Assembly: GCA_024195585.1 (NCBI GenBank)
Contig: SWBL01000042.1
Span: forward strand, 62,001-126,000
DNA from: Aureobasidium sp. EXF-3400
Taxonomy: Eukaryota > Ascomycota > Dothideomycetes > Dothideales > Saccotheciaceae
DNA length: 64,000 nucleotides
Direction: 5' to 3'
The position numbers and the translations under genes were made by a program. A model generated the notes under the pieces. The model was not told where the DNA came from. It worked only from the letters and a program-made list of their open reading frames with translations, and made no database searches. This document shows, in pieces, positions 41,008 through 53,002 of this stretch. The first letter of the stretch is position 1. Each line of letters starts with the position of its first letter.

Positions 41008-42436
41008 TCATCGAACCATGCTGCCGATTCTGTCGAATCCAGCCATTTTCATCACCCACTCATCCAACAATGCAGCTCCATAGTCGCCTCTGTTGGGCAA
41101 ACGCTGCGTCACATGAATGCGGTATTGTTTGCTTGATGTTCCTGGCACCATGATTCCATCCTGATGATCAAGTTCGACCATCACCACTGGACTGTGGATT
41201 CGGAAGTAGAAGGGCGCATCCGCGTGAACAGGTCCAAGCCACGAGAAGTATGTTTCACCAAGATAGTTTTCCACGCACTGCATGAACAGGTCCAACGACT
41301 CTTGTGGCAGTACTTGGTTGAACGACCTCACAATGTTGAGAAGCGCTTGCTGTTGGTTCAAGTTGAGGTCGGCGGCGCAAATACCTTCGTAAGGCACGAT
41401 TCGGTTATCCTGGTGTGCACCCCCGAGACTGCGGTAGTCCATTGGGTCAAACAGATCTTGGTCCGCGTGGAAGTCTTCGATCTCGCCGGTAAGACTTGCT
41501 TCGCGTTGTTGCTGTAGGTTGAGAGAAGCCATCAAAGCGAGTCCAGCTGCTTCTTCTCTCTCAAACACTTGTACTCCATCTACCAAGCCCTGCTCCGTGA
41601 AACTGGGACCAGCGCTGACGAAGAACGGTCCAATCACAACCTCGCCGCTAAGTGTGAAGACGTTGACACATACGTTGTCGCCAAACAGATTGAATCCCCA
41701 GGGTGAGAATGTGCCAGGCTCCCCGAACAAGCAGAATTGGTAGCCAGCAATACGGTGCACGTCTTCCTGGTTTTCGGCTTGAGACATCATCATCGCAGTC
41801 CAGACTCTCTCGAAGCCCTCGGGACTTAATGACACTCTGAGCAGCTCATACACTGCGCACATAGTGTCTGAGCTCATGGCATCGACACGGAGACCACATT
41901 CCATAACCATAACCTGGTTTTAGTCAGTCAAGTGTTGCAAAGATGCTTATACACCAACACGAACCTCTGGGTTTGACCACGCACGCCACTCTCTAGCAGT
42001 GACGAGATGACGGAATCGTGCCTTCTCAGCTGCAGATGCTACCGAGAGCAAATGCTGAGCTGCATCTACCATTGTTTGTGTCGGTCCATTGGCATTGGGA
42101 TTAGATTTCCAGAGACCAGGAATTATGTTTCCATCCGCTGTGAAGCCTTTGTAGGGCTCTCTATAGTTGCGAAGCCATTTTTTGGCCAGAGGCGATAATG
42201 AGATACGCCTGTCCCGGATGTGTGCCTGTGCATAGGCGTGATGGTCTTGGAGTTTTGGAGCCGAGGCAGTGTGGAAGTAGTCCGGAGAGAACATTCTTGC
42301 TGCTTCGACTGAAAGTTGGATCAATAAGTTATCCAAAAGGTCGCTCTCGTGGCCAAAAGAATGGGCGAGGCATCGGAATAAATACAAACGAGCTCACGGC
42401 GCTGCTACGGACGAACTCGCGGACACATGGGCCCAT
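41008..42436 (-). CDS. DUF3500 family protein
   Basis: Uncharacterised family found in bacteria and fungi; no known reaction. Exons 42436-42398, 42345-41965 and 41913-41008 give 441 aa. The second intron has the uncommon donor GTTCGT. The first exon encodes only MGPCVREFVRSSA; it was placed by reading-frame fit, since the long frame upstream lacks an ATG, so the N-terminus is less sure. Family blocks visible: YKGFTADGNIIPGLW, TQTMVDAAQHLLSVAS, REWRAWSNPE, AVYELLRVSLSPEGFERVWT, YQFCLFGEPGTFSPWGFNLF, VIGPFFVSAGPSF, EEAAGLALMASL and a C-terminal YFRIHSPVVMVELDHQDG. Divergent to the FAD monooxygenase gene (428 bp), so possibly co-regulated with it. Confidence 0.82.
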
Positions 42437-42864
42437 CGGGACGGCGGATTGTCTTTCCTTCGTTATTCACCTTCTGTCACTCTTTATCCGGCGGCGCTTG
42501 TCATTCCAATGTGGAGGAGTCAGGTCTCACAGGGCAGAAAAGGGCCCAGGTCGGGCCGATAGACACAGACGTAATCATCACCACGAAATCTCGCGGCTAC
42601 TCGTGCTGGATTAGCGACGGGTAGCGCCAAACTTCCGGTGCTTCCCAGTTTTTCACATGCTCTTTCCCCGCTGTTGGCTCGACGAGTCTTTTTGGCAATT
42701 GTGGGGGGTGGGGAACTCAGTCGGTAAGTCTTCACGGAGTGCTGCTTGTGGACGGCCATGTAGGGCAGAGAGCAGCGTGGAGAGGTCATTGATTATATTC
42801 TGCTTATAAACAAATGCGACTGTCTTCAGTCTCTCCCACAATTCCTTTCGAAAACTCACCAATC
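42437..42864. other. Divergent promoter, DUF3500 / FAD monooxygenase
   Basis: 428 bp. TATAAA at 42805-42810 lies 60 nt before the monooxygenase ATG. Confidence 0.45.
42805..42810 (+). promoter_or_regulatory. TATA-like box of FAD monooxygenase
   Basis: TATAAA 60 nt upstream of the ATG at 42865. Confidence 0.4.
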
Positions 42865-44413
42865 ATGCCCTCTGCAACCTCCTCATCCCTCGACATTGTC
42901 GTGATTGGAGCTGGACTCGGCGGCTTGGCTGCCGCCATCTCCTGTGCCCTCGGCGGCCATAATGTAACCGTCCTGGAACAAGCAAGAGAATTAGCGGAGG
43001 TACGTGGCCCTTGTATTCGCCAACGAAGAAAACAACTCGTTGCTGACCGGCAACTCAGATCGGAGCAGGCCTACAAATTACACCAAAGTAAGAGCAGCAG
43101 ATCCGGGCTCACCCGGTCTCAATAGCCGCGGAGGGCAAGAAGAACAAGTTCCTAACATGCATCGCAGCGCGTCAAGATTGTTCCAACAATGGGGGGTTGA
43201 TAAAGTTCTCGAACCGTTGGCTGCCGAACCGACCTTCCTGGCCGTGCACAGATATTCTGACGGAAAAGTACTTGCCTTGCAGCAGGATTTCGACAAGAAG
43301 ATACGAGCCAAGTACGGAGCTCCCTTCTGGGACTTACATCGTGTGGATTTGCAGAAGACGCTTGCTCAAAGAGCGAAGGATTTAGGCGTCAAGCTGAGGC
43401 TAAACTCCAAGGTCATCAGTGTGGACTTTGAAAATTCGACATTACACTTGGACGATGGAACCACATACCAGGCAGACCTTTTGGTCGGTGCCGACGGATT
43501 ATGGTCCAAGTGTAGAGCGCATTTCCTGAAGCAGTCTGGCAAGGAAGACGCTCCGCTTCCCACCGGAGATCTGGCATACCGTATTGTCCTTAATCTGGAT
43601 GACCTTCAAGATCCCGAGCTCCGGCAATGGGTGTCGAAACCAGCATGTCACTTCTGGATTGGTCCTGGAGCCCACGTTGTAGCGTATTCTGTTCGTGGTG
43701 GCAAGCAGTACAATATTGTGCTTCTTGTGCCCGATAATCTTCCTCCAGATGTGTCGAGATCTTCCGGAGATATCAGTGAGATGAGGGAGATCTTCACCAA
43801 ATGGGATCCTATCCTCAATCGTTTCCTGGACAATGTCAAATCCGTCGACAAGTGGAAGTTGATGCACCGTCCAGAGTTGGATAGCTGGGTTAGCAAGAAG
43901 AGTAACTTCGTCTTCCTTGGAGATTCTTGGTGAGTGTCAATTGTCCTACCCTGAGTATGGTCGCCCATGCTGACGAAGCCTAGCCATCCCATGCTACCCT
44001 ACCTAGCTCAAGGTGCAAACTCATCACTGGAGGATGGCGCCGTCCTCGGAAACCTGCTCGCCGTCGTGAAGAGCAAAGAGCAACTACCCGAAGCGCTGCG
44101 TTTGTACGAGAACCTGAGAAAGAAGCGTGGTGAAGCCATTGTTCGCGAGACTTTTGCCCAAAGGAACGACTTCCACATGATGGACGGTGAAGAGCAACGA
44201 GCACGCGACGAGCTGTTCGCAGGTCAACTAGGCAAGGAAGAGCCCGAGGTCAAATTCCCGAGTCGTTGGTGAGCGAGTGAGAATGCCGAATACCACGAAC
44301 ACATGCTGACATCGATCTGTAGGACTTGTCCAGTGGTACAGCCATGGCTCTACGGCTATGATGCCAGGAAAGAGGTAGATGATGCCTTGAGAGGGTCATC
44401 ACTGGCTCAGTAA
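42865..44413 (+). CDS. FAD-dependent monooxygenase, salicylate hydroxylase-like
   Basis: Class A flavoprotein aromatic hydroxylase. Exons 42865-42999, 43059-43087, 43168-43929, 43984-44268 and 44323-44413, all in phase, give 433 aa. Exon 2 is only 29 nt but is needed: it supplies IGAGLQITPN, the conserved continuation of the FAD domain. Fingerprints: LDIVVIGAGLGGLAAAISCA (GxGxxG), DLLVGADGLWSKCR (the GADG motif), and GDSCHPMLPYLAQGANSSLE with DGAVLGNLL (the GD motif and flavin contact). The substrate is probably a phenolic acid but is not readable. The last exon adds a short TCPVVQPWLYGYDA tail, as in fungal salicylate hydroxylase-like proteins. Confidence 0.9.
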
Positions 44414-45616
44414 ACATTTGCTACCATGAAACAATGATGTTCCAGTACCAATAGCCTGCACCAAGCCATGACGGTGACGATATCAAAGTATCATACCGTG
44501 TCAGTCATAGTACGTCGGCAATACACACGACTGCTTTCCCCATATTTGCTCGTCATCTGGGCAAGCGTGAAAGGATGGGGACACTGTCGGCGTCCATTGG
44601 CATGGACGTTGCTTTTCAATTCGGTCCTGTTGGCGGTTATTCACGATTGCGCTTTTAGCCTGTACTCCTGCCTTGCAACAGATGCATGCGAGAGAGTGAG
44701 CCCGACAGAAGAGTAAAGGCGTTAAGTCGGGCCTTCTGTGAAGGACGCCAAATAATCTTTTCTCCACGAAATATGCCGAACACCTCCGCAGTGAGGCCGG
44801 TTTTCTGGGATGTCACTGTGACCCCACAGCTTCGAGAAAAGGGAAGGTGCGAAGTGGCTTTTCGCCAAAGTCCTCTATCTTCGTCATGTTTTCGTGATAA
44901 GAATTCAGGCCCGTGAGGCACACGTGCTTCGCTCATCGCCGAAATGTGCTTGCTTCCACAGTTGGAGCCTAAACAGACGGTCTCGCCGCCCACCGGGATC
45001 CTGGCGAACGTCGCTTCGTGCTTGTTTCGCTCGCCCGAAACCGCATCTCACTTGCAGGCGGCGTTTTCGTGTACAGAAACAGACGCGCTCCGATGAGCGA
45101 GGTCTCATCTCGGTTCAACTCGTTTTCAACTTGCTTCCTTCTCGGTCGCTCTTTGTCCGAATGTCTAATCCACCACCCCCGGCTCGCTGCATATCCGTAC
45201 CCGCAATTCCTGCCCTCGGACAGGGCTCGTCTTCTCCACGCAGCTCTCCACATTCTTTTCAACACGGAGCTTCTCTGCAGCGACTCCAACTTCCATCTCC
45301 TCAACTTCACTGGTCGACGGTATCGTGGGGACAGTCAGCCACTGCTACCGTTGATGCAATCTGTAGATCTTCGTGGGGGTGCTGCATCAATATGCAAGAG
45401 TGCCCTACCTGCCGACCTTAGATAGGACATGATCAGTACAGTTGGGTGGAGCAGCCAGTGGCTTACATGATTTACAGCTGAAGAGGAGAATCATTCGACC
45501 TGCATCCCTTATGAAAGCATTTCCCCGTTCACTCAACCTGAACGACATTCTTGCTGAATATATGCTTTGCCAGACCGTGTTGAACTCAACGATACAACAC
45601 AGCGGTTTCCTGCGCT
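44414..45616. other. Intergenic 1.2 kb before DHA1 transporter
   Basis: Holds several overlapping open frames of 100-175 codons on both strands around 44900-45425, mutually exclusive and without family motifs. No gene is called. Confidence 0.45.
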
Positions 45617-47141
45617 ATGTCGAACAAACCACAAGAGACTAGGTTTGATGATGTCGAGGACCTGAAGACTCATGAAGAAACCGGCAGCATTCGATTGCCG
45701 GTTCCCAGCAATGACCCCAATGATCCTCTGGTGAGTTGTTGGTCTCGACACATGTCGCTGAAGTCTCTTAACGCATCTGTAGAATTGGCCTCTACCTGGC
45801 AAGGTCTCGGTCTATCTCACGGTCTGCTTCTTCACCTTCATCGCCAATGTGAATGGCAGCAACTTCACTGTCGCTATAGTGCCTCTCCGAAAACACTTCC
45901 ACCTGGATGCCACCGATGCAACTCTTCTGGTCGGACTCAACGTCCTCATGTTTGGGCTCGGTAATATTCTCTGGGTACCTCTGATGCGTGTGCTTGGTAA
46001 ACGTCCCGTATACCTCATGGCCTTGACGATCTTGACTGTGGCCAATATCTGGAGTGCCTTTGCACAATCTTGGGGCAGTCTACTTGGTGGACGTATGCTC
46101 AGTGGCGTTGGCGCCGCTTGTGCTGATGCCACAGTGCCTTCTCTCGTAGCTGAGATGTTTTTCTTCGACCAGCGTGGACACTGCATGATGTTCTTCCATG
46201 TAGCCTTGGCATCAGGTCTCTTCCTGGGGCCGTTGATCAATGCCTATATTGTTGGACTACATGGCTGGCGCTGGAGTTGTGGCTTCATAGCCATCTTCTC
46301 TGGTGTCTTGCTCATTTGCACCTTCTTTTTTGTTCGAGAAACACAGTACACCAGACCACGGATCCAACATCCTGAGGATGAAATACCAGTCAAGAGAAGC
46401 TATGTCAGATGGCTCGCTCCAACGATCGGGTACAATCCTCAAGGCCACTTTGTACGCACATTCTGGGACATCTTGCGTATGGCCACTTACCCACCCGTCT
46501 TTTGGGCTGGTATCCTTATTGGCTGTTTCGTCGGCTGGACCATTGTTATCCAAATTGCTACAACGCAGACTTTTACAAAACCACCATACAGATGGACCAC
46601 AGGCACGGTCGGCCTCTTCTCCCTATCTGCCTTTATCGGTGCCATGTTGTCATTCTACGCTGGAGGTCGTCTTATCGATCGTATCGCCAATCGAGCCCGT
46701 CAACGCGCTTCGCATCCACGCCCGGAGATTCGTCTTGTCGCTCTTATTATCCCAGCCATCATCGGTCCACTAGGAGTCATCACATACGGCCAATGTGTCG
46801 CGCACAAAACAACATGGATGGGTCCAGCCTTCGGCTATGGCATGCACGCCTTTGCTCTTACGGCTCTCAGCAACATAGTCGTCACCTACGTGGTAGACTG
46901 CTACTCACAATTTGCTGGCGAGGCACTGGTGATTGTGTTTGTGATACGCAATGCCATTGCCTGTATATTGAGCATGTACTCCAGCGATTGGATTGCTGAA
47001 CAAGGTGCTTCGATCGTGTTTGGCGAGATGGCGTCTATACAGTATTTCCTGCTGTTGTTTGCTGTGCCTCTGTACCTCTGGGGTCCTGCGTTGCTAAAGT
47101 TCACCGCTACGTATGGGCCTATGTCGCGGGTAACTGTCTAA
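45617..47141 (+). CDS. MFS DHA1-type drug:H+ antiporter
   Basis: Plasma-membrane exporter of the 12-span DHA1 family. Exons 45617-45730 and 45783-47141 (52-nt intron) give 490 aa; the junction restores the hallmark SNDPNDPL-NWPLPGKVSVYL. Further motifs: NFTVAIVPLRKHFHLDAT (span 1 exit), GLGNILWVPLMRVLGKRPVY (motif A region), GGRMLSGVGAACADATVPSL, MMFFHVALASGLFLGPLINA (motif C-like) and GWRWSCGFIAIFSGVLL. The middle loop carries VRETQYTRPRIQHPEDEIP. Members export toxic compounds or metabolites; substrate unknown. It could serve the oxidoreductase block upstream as exporter. Confidence 0.9.
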
Positions 47142-47793
47142 GCTACGACGCCTGCTTAGCAATATACGAGTGTCCTCATGGCTTACGGCCTCGTAAGCAC
47201 GTTCTAATCGTATTATGTACTTATGGTTTGCAGCGACACTCGCTACTCTAGCAAGATTTGTTCTCCAATTACTTCCTCAAGACCCATCCTTGATCTGAAT
47301 CCACTGTGCGTGTGCATAGATATCAATACCGCTCTACCTCATCACGCGGACTCGTGAATAGTATGTGCTGACGTTCAGCAACCACAACTTGAGAAAATAT
47401 CAGAGGCCCCAAAAACATAGTTGTAGAGTCCAAATTCCTAGCGAGACGACTCAAAACATGGATTTTGTCGATTTTGCTTCGACCCACAACCATGACTCTT
47501 TTAATTTATGCTAACCTAAAAGAAGACTACCTACGGTACCGAATGAACTCATCAGAAGGCTCGAATCTCGTTTGTGTCAGGTGTGATGCTTGAATTATGC
47601 AGTTGGATACTTGCTGTTGGTATGACCCTGTCTTCGATCGTCCTCATATCCTAGGTTTTTGAGAGGTCAAATTTCATTAATGTCGAGGATGGCAATGGAG
47701 GGGGAAATGTGATTCAATTTGGTCCATAACCCTAGTAGATAACCCGTCTCATCACTAGTCAACATGATAATCTAACGACATCAATTGCACTCC
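47142..47793. other. Intergenic, convergent 3' ends of DHA1 and GTAA
   Basis: 652 bp, somewhat A/T-rich; nothing supported. Confidence 0.5.
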
Positions 47794-50367
47794 CTATTCC
47801 TCATCCAAAAAGCTCAAGGCCTGCATAGCAGTTCCACCACAAGCTCTCTCCAAAGTCAGGAATGCAAAATGACTACCGATGACTGGTCTAGCAAAGAAGT
47901 TGGGACCAGGGAAACCACCTTCACCCTCTGTTTCGTAAAGATCGGTAAAAGGTCTATCAGTGACAGTCTCATTCAGCCACTTGGAAACTCTATCCAAAAT
48001 CTGTGTGCGAGTCTTGCGAGAAGCGACCGCTGCAGCCTGGAACTCCCAGTCGGATTTGGTGTAAAGATGGCGAGAGTCTAACGGGAGACCGTACTTTTGC
48101 ATTACCACATCATACCAGTCAGACTGCATCTTGTAGATGTGGTTGGGAATGAAATCGTGAGTTGGTGGCTCAAGAATGGGTGTTTGCTTATCACCCGATA
48201 CTTTGGCATAGTCGTCGGCGGACTGAGTGCTGCTGCCATTGGTCGTCGAAGGATGGAAGCATAGTAGTGCATCGGCATACAGTGAGTACAGAGTAGTCCA
48301 ACTGCCATACCAATCGTAGGCGAGCTTTGCATGAGTGCCATCGCGAGATATAGCGAGCTCCTCCCAGCGCTTGACGTAGGTATCCGAGATGTTGCGGAAA
48401 TGCTTTGCTTCATCGTTCTTATCCATGACCGTAGCCAGCTCGCTCATGGCTCGGATGCCGACAATACCTTTCAGGGCCAGGTTGCTGTGGAGAGCTAGCC
48501 ATCCGGCGAAGTCGTCGGTTGACAATTGGTTCTCAGGCTCCAGACTGTAATCGACCAAATAAGATGTCCACTGCTTCCACAGGCCGTAGGACTTTCCGAG
48601 CCACTTGCGGGCCTGTTTGACTCCTTGAGCCGAGCCACCCCAACGATCATCCAAACCAATGATATCATCTCGACCTTCCAAGGTGGCCAAAGCGAAAGGA
48701 CTGGACTCGTCAGGTAGCGGAATATGATCACTACCGAGGGCAGACCAAATCGATTGAGGCTCGTGCCCAGAGCCATAGGTCAAGGAATTGACCAGAGCAA
48801 GACCCATGATCAGCATATCTCCGCACTCTTCGACCGGCATATATTCATCTTTACCATCAGCATGTCCTGTCAGATTGGGGAAGTGTGTACCTAGATCGTG
48901 CATGCTGTAGTCGTTCGGATATTGGCCGGAAAGCATGTGCTCAAGCAGGGGCTCGAGAAGGTATGCCAGCCATCGTGGTTGAGTGTAGAGGAAGAAAGGG
49001 AATGCTGGAAAGATGACATCAACAGTCTGGCTGTTTCCATTGGAGGAGATCTCCTTGAGGAAGAGCAGGGGGTTATCCTGGGTGCCTGAGAAACTAGTAG
49101 CTCCCATGGTTTGACGAGCCGAAAGAGCAACAATATCAACATAGGAATCGGAGCCAGACTGATATGCGTCAATGGCGAGCTGGTCGGAGTAGTTTTGCGC
49201 AAGCTTTTGAGCATTCTTAAAATCCAAGTAGTGGAACGAAGTCAGATTGTCATCCGAGGGGAACCATGTCTTCCAGAGGGGACGCATGAAAGTCAAGCCG
49301 CGTGCAGAAGCGTACTGAGTAACAGGGTCTTGAATGTGGGCAATGGTGAAAAGAACGCTGTCCGAAGTTGCCTTGTTGTGGCTGGTGATGTTAGGAGCCA
49401 GATTGAAGGACTTGGAGAAGGCAAAAACGGGCTCGTCTTGCATGATGCTTCGGAAGCGGTTGTCGTTTTCGTTCTGCAGCGTACCAGTACGAGAGAAGCG
49501 ATTTCTCAAGACTCCCGATGTTCCACTCTCATGGCGGACATCCTGTATAACTCGTCAGCCTCATGTAGCAGAAGGATGCTCAAGAAATGTGTCATGCTCA
49601 CCGAGGGACCAGTAAAGCGCAGACTTCCCCACTCGGCGCGATCACTCCATTCGGTGAACAAGAGCTCATCCTTTCTCTTGACAACCCAGCTCTTCAACTT
49701 CTCGGTCTCAGCATTCTCAAGCTCCCAAACTATTTCAGCACCTCTGTCTCCGCTGACCCACTGACCGTTCAGGTCGATGTATAGGTCGATGTCAAAGCTT
49801 CCCGTGGCCTGGATACTGAGGTACGAGGCTGGAATAGGTTGGCGGAGGGTGGAAGAAGGCGTAACTGGAGACAGGAAGGACAGGATGATCTCGACATGGT
49901 CCGACGACGAATTGTGCGATGGGATGTGGTAGGTCAAGTTTGTTACTGAAGCGTCGTACTGTGCGCCTTTGTAGACGGGATAAGAAATGTTGTAGCTATC
50001 GAATCAGTCAGCGACACGTCCAAGAGATAGATTGCAGAGACAGACGTGTGATCGTCCTCATCTAAGGAGTCCTGAGGGCGACCGAGCAGGGGATAGGCGT
50101 GTCTGGTCTCAGGTACACTGGCTAAGACGGAGAAGCCGATCTACATGGGCTATCAGACGTGATCAGGACAGGCACAGGCCTCTCACTACACACCTCTTCG
50201 CCAGTATAAAACATGGGCCACTTGGTCCATGGCTTGTCTCTTGCGTTACCGAGCCAGGTAGAAAGGTAGGGGTTCCTGACGATCAAAGGCAATACTGGTG
50301 GGTTCAGGGTTGAAGCAGCAACCGACGAGACCAGCGAGGTCACGGCAGCCACGATTTGCAGCTTCAT
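47794..50367 (-). CDS. gtaA: Secreted glutaminase A (GtaA family)
   Basis: Extracellular L-glutaminase converting glutamine to glutamate. Exons 50367-50194, 50140-50046, 49995-49602 and 49542-47794 (introns 50-59 nt) give 803 aa, near the family norm. Residues 1-19 (MKLQIVAAVTSLVSSVAAS) are a signal peptide. The N-terminal family blocks are PPVLPLIVRNPYLSTWLGNA, WPMFYTGEE-IGFSVLASVP and YNISYPVYKGAQYDASVTNL. The C-terminal part is the DUF4965/DUF1793 helical domain: QPRWLAYLLEPLLEHMLSGQ, YPNDYSMHDLGTHFPNLTGH, EYMPVEECGDMLIMGLALV, WTTLYSLYADALL and the end GSHFAFLTLERACGG. Several N-x-S/T sequons fit secretion. Signature and length are clear. Confidence 0.92.
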
Positions 50368-51152
50368 GATCTAGAATCTATCCAAGACAGGAGGGCAATA
50401 GATGACAAAAACACAGTCCAGCTGATCTATAAAGATATGAGGGTGGAGAGGATGAGAGAGGATTCGAAGGAGAAAGCGGATAGCTCAGAACCTCAGTAGC
50501 GCACCCATAAACAAGTTGGATGTGCGACGAGGAAGGAGGGATGGTCCTGCTGACCCGCTCAAAGTCTTAGCCGACACAGACACGCGAATGGTTGCGAAGC
50601 ACATGTTGAAGATCTGTCTCAGTGGCTGTGTGCCTTGCAGCTTCCCCACGTTCCGTAGTGGGGTACATCTCCTACCCGCAACGCGATAGGGTTACTTGCA
50701 GTCACTGTAACCACTGTCATGAGAGATGCGATGCATGTATTGCTGAAGTATCCGTGATTGAGACGCGTGACTGTGTGCCACAATATATCGACCTGTTGTG
50801 TTGCTAGAAAAGGCTTGACTATTCATAGCCGAGGGGTTCGATCCACCTTGACATGTGAATCCCCAGTTTTCTTTCTCTTGGCTTTTCGTACACGTCACCA
50901 CTCAGAGACGACCTGTCAACCCCTTCCATCCACAATCAACTGCACTCTAACACCTCGGTCTTGATGTTGATTGTGAGGTAGTCTGATCCATCTGTACCTT
51001 CTGGCACCAGCTCTAAGAGGGGAAACTTCCTCCCCATGTGCTAAAGACTGTCACATTGCAGCTGTCAAAATGCACAGTACTCTCCAGATCCGAGATACCG
51101 CCATAGAGACACCATGAGAGAACAGTATCTCTGTGGACAGAAGTGCTTCGGC
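50368..51152. other. GTAA promoter and 3' flank of next gene; MITE half
   Basis: 785 bp with a truncated MITE (51028-51141) at its right end. No gene supported. Confidence 0.5.
51028..51141 (+). mobile_element. MITE-like element, copy G (left half only)
   Basis: Starts TCCTCCCCATGTGCTAAAGAC, then TGTCACATTGCAGCTGTCAAAATGCACAGTACT and CCATAGAGACACCATGAGAG. It matches the left and middle parts of copy A up to about ATCTCTGTGG; the right half and right end are missing. It stops about 12 nt before the stop codon of the convergent-side gene. Confidence 0.68.
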
Positions 51153-52292
51153 TCATGACAGGGACGCCGAGCTGGTCTTGTGTGACAAAGACGCATGTAT
51201 AGGGGATGTTGATCTGGTAGCTCTTCTCTTAGAAATGCTTCCAAACCACTCCTTGATCTTTGCTCCGCTGCGTCTCCTGAGGCTTGACGGTGGTGTGTCC
51301 GTAATATGCTGCTCCGTTCCCAGAGGTGTAGGGGTTTGTACCGACTGCTTACGAATGACAGCCTCCGTACTGTTGATGGTGTCTGGTTGAGGATCTGTAG
51401 GGAAAAGCTGTTCTGACTCTGGTGGATTCTCGATGGGTATCGATGGCTCTGGGTCCAGGATCGACATGCCTAGCTCTGGAGGGGCGGGACTCTCTGCGTC
51501 GAGCTTTGTAGGCGAAGAAGGCTCGGTACGCGAAGATGTGGGAACAAGACATATGGTCGGTGGATAGGACAGTCTGCGAAGTCTTGACGCGTCTTGGATC
51601 TCTTCGGCCAGCCCTGAAGATTCGTTGACTGCACTGATGCAGGAACTGCTGCTGGTTCGGCTAAGGTCCAGATGGGAGTTATGAGCGTGGACATGGGGGC
51701 CTCCTCGTATGTGATAGCGGAAGGTAGCGTATGGCTGATCGAGTGGATCCAGGAGAGCGTACTGATGAAAGTTCTGAGGGTGATGCTCCTTCAGGCGACC
51801 CCAGTTGACAAGATCGAAACCCTGTTCGCCCATGGGTGGCATTTCGTCGAACTGTCTGCACGCTCTGCGTCTTCCCCTGGCACGGTATGCAAGAATATCA
51901 AAGTCCTGGTCTTCACCTGTAGGGCGGAAGAAAAAGGCGCGTTTGTCGACAGTGCGCCAACCACCGTGATCTTCTCCTCGGAAGAAGGCCCACATGGTCT
52001 TGCCTTTCCATTCCTCTGCCTCTCCAACACCCCAGCTGACGATGCACTGGCCGTCGAGGATGAGCTTGAAGAAGATGTACTTTGCTGGCGCCTGAGCGGG
52101 TGCGAGCATGGCTGGGTTGATCGTGTACGATATCCAAAACTGGGAGGCGAGGTAGGACGGAACGTAGACATCGACTAAGCGTGTGCCGTCAGTAGCATGG
52201 GTTGTGTGGCTGACTGGTATGGCTGCCTCGGGGATGGTGTCGGCGTCAAACTGCGACTCCAGCATCAGAACGATGCCCTCAGCTGCCGGCAT
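51153..52292 (-). CDS. Conserved-looking protein of unknown function
   Basis: One exon, 379-380 aa from ATG 52292 (MPAAEGIVLMLESQFDADTI); an in-frame ATG 66 codons upstream adds only N/R-rich sequence and was not used. I do not recognise the family. The first 200 residues look folded: VDVYVPSYLASQFWISYTIN, YIFFKLILDGQCIVSWGVGE, WKGKTMWAFFRGEDHGG and KRAFFFRPTGEDQDFDILAY. The remaining 180 are S/P/T-rich and probably disordered, ending in basic SLRRRSGAKIKEWFGSISKR. No signal peptide or membrane span. A truncated MITE lies just past its stop codon. Confidence 0.75.
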   Translation of the reverse strand: MPAAEGIVLMLESQFDADTIPEAAIPVSHTTHATDGTRLVDVYVPSYLASQFWISYTINPAMLAPAQAPAKYIFFKLILDGQCIVSWGVGEAEEWKGKTMWAFFRGEDHGGWRTVDKRAFFFRPTGEDQDFDILAYRARGRRRACRQFDEMPPMGEQGFDLVNWGRLKEHHPQNFHQYALLDPLDQPYATFRYHIRGGPHVHAHNSHLDLSRTSSSSCISAVNESSGLAEEIQDASRLRRLSYPPTICLVPTSSRTEPSSPTKLDAESPAPPELGMSILDPEPSIPIENPPESEQLFPTDPQPDTINSTEAVIRKQSVQTPTPLGTEQHITDTPPSSLRRRSGAKIKEWFGSISKRRATRSTSPIHASLSHKTSSASLS

Positions 52293-53002
52293 CTTTTTGA
52301 TGTTGCGTTGTATGCGATGAGACAAAGCACACAGGTTTGTGTTTGTGGAAGGTGGAAAGACCAAAATGTTTCTGTTTGTCTTGTTGTTGTTGTTTGGTTT
52401 GTCTGAGCTAAGGTAGGCTTGCTTTGTTGCCGGTCCATCGAGCCCCCGACGAAAACGAAAGCCCTTCCCAACCACAACCACGCCCGCCATGACTGTTTCC
52501 TCACATTCTGTTGCCTTTACTTGTTTCCAAGAACCACGCCCCGACCCTAATCACACACTCTGGAGACGTTTTGGGGACCCCCTGAAGACGACAATATATG
52601 TTATCATATCAACCATGACCCAACCCACATCACAACAAGCCTGCTTGCGAGCACTTTCCGTCCCAGTCGAATGACACCTGTGTTATCGCCCTCTCTGGAG
52701 GCATTTTGTAGACCAATCCGCAATATCTGTGAGTCTTTTCATGAGCTCTGCGCCATATATCAGGTATATCTCTTGCCGCTTAGCAGTTAACTTGCGCATG
52801 TGCTGACTCAATTTTGAGCAATGCCACGAGATGCTGCTGTTGCCTCCTCGCCTGTATATTTCAAGCTGCATTCTCCCAGAATTTTATATTCCACAACACA
52901 TCACACCAAGCCAACCAACGCTTGTACTATTAGCCCTCTGGCATTCTTATACTTCTTATACAACACTTTTCTCTTACTACCAACACAACCAACTCTTCTA
53001 TC
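52293..53002. other. Divergent 5' region between two unknown-function genes
   Basis: 710 bp. C/T-rich tract just before the 53003 ATG, typical of fungal leaders. No gene supported. Confidence 0.45.

Noticed and set aside
44894..45425. Overlapping frames of 113-175 codons on both strands
   Set aside because: Mutually exclusive, without conserved motifs, intron logic or start context; likely a G/C-richer stretch with few stops by chance.
50800..50850. tRNA-like GGTTCGATCC sequence
   Set aside because: The bases around it do not form a T-stem, and no acceptor or anticodon arm could be placed.
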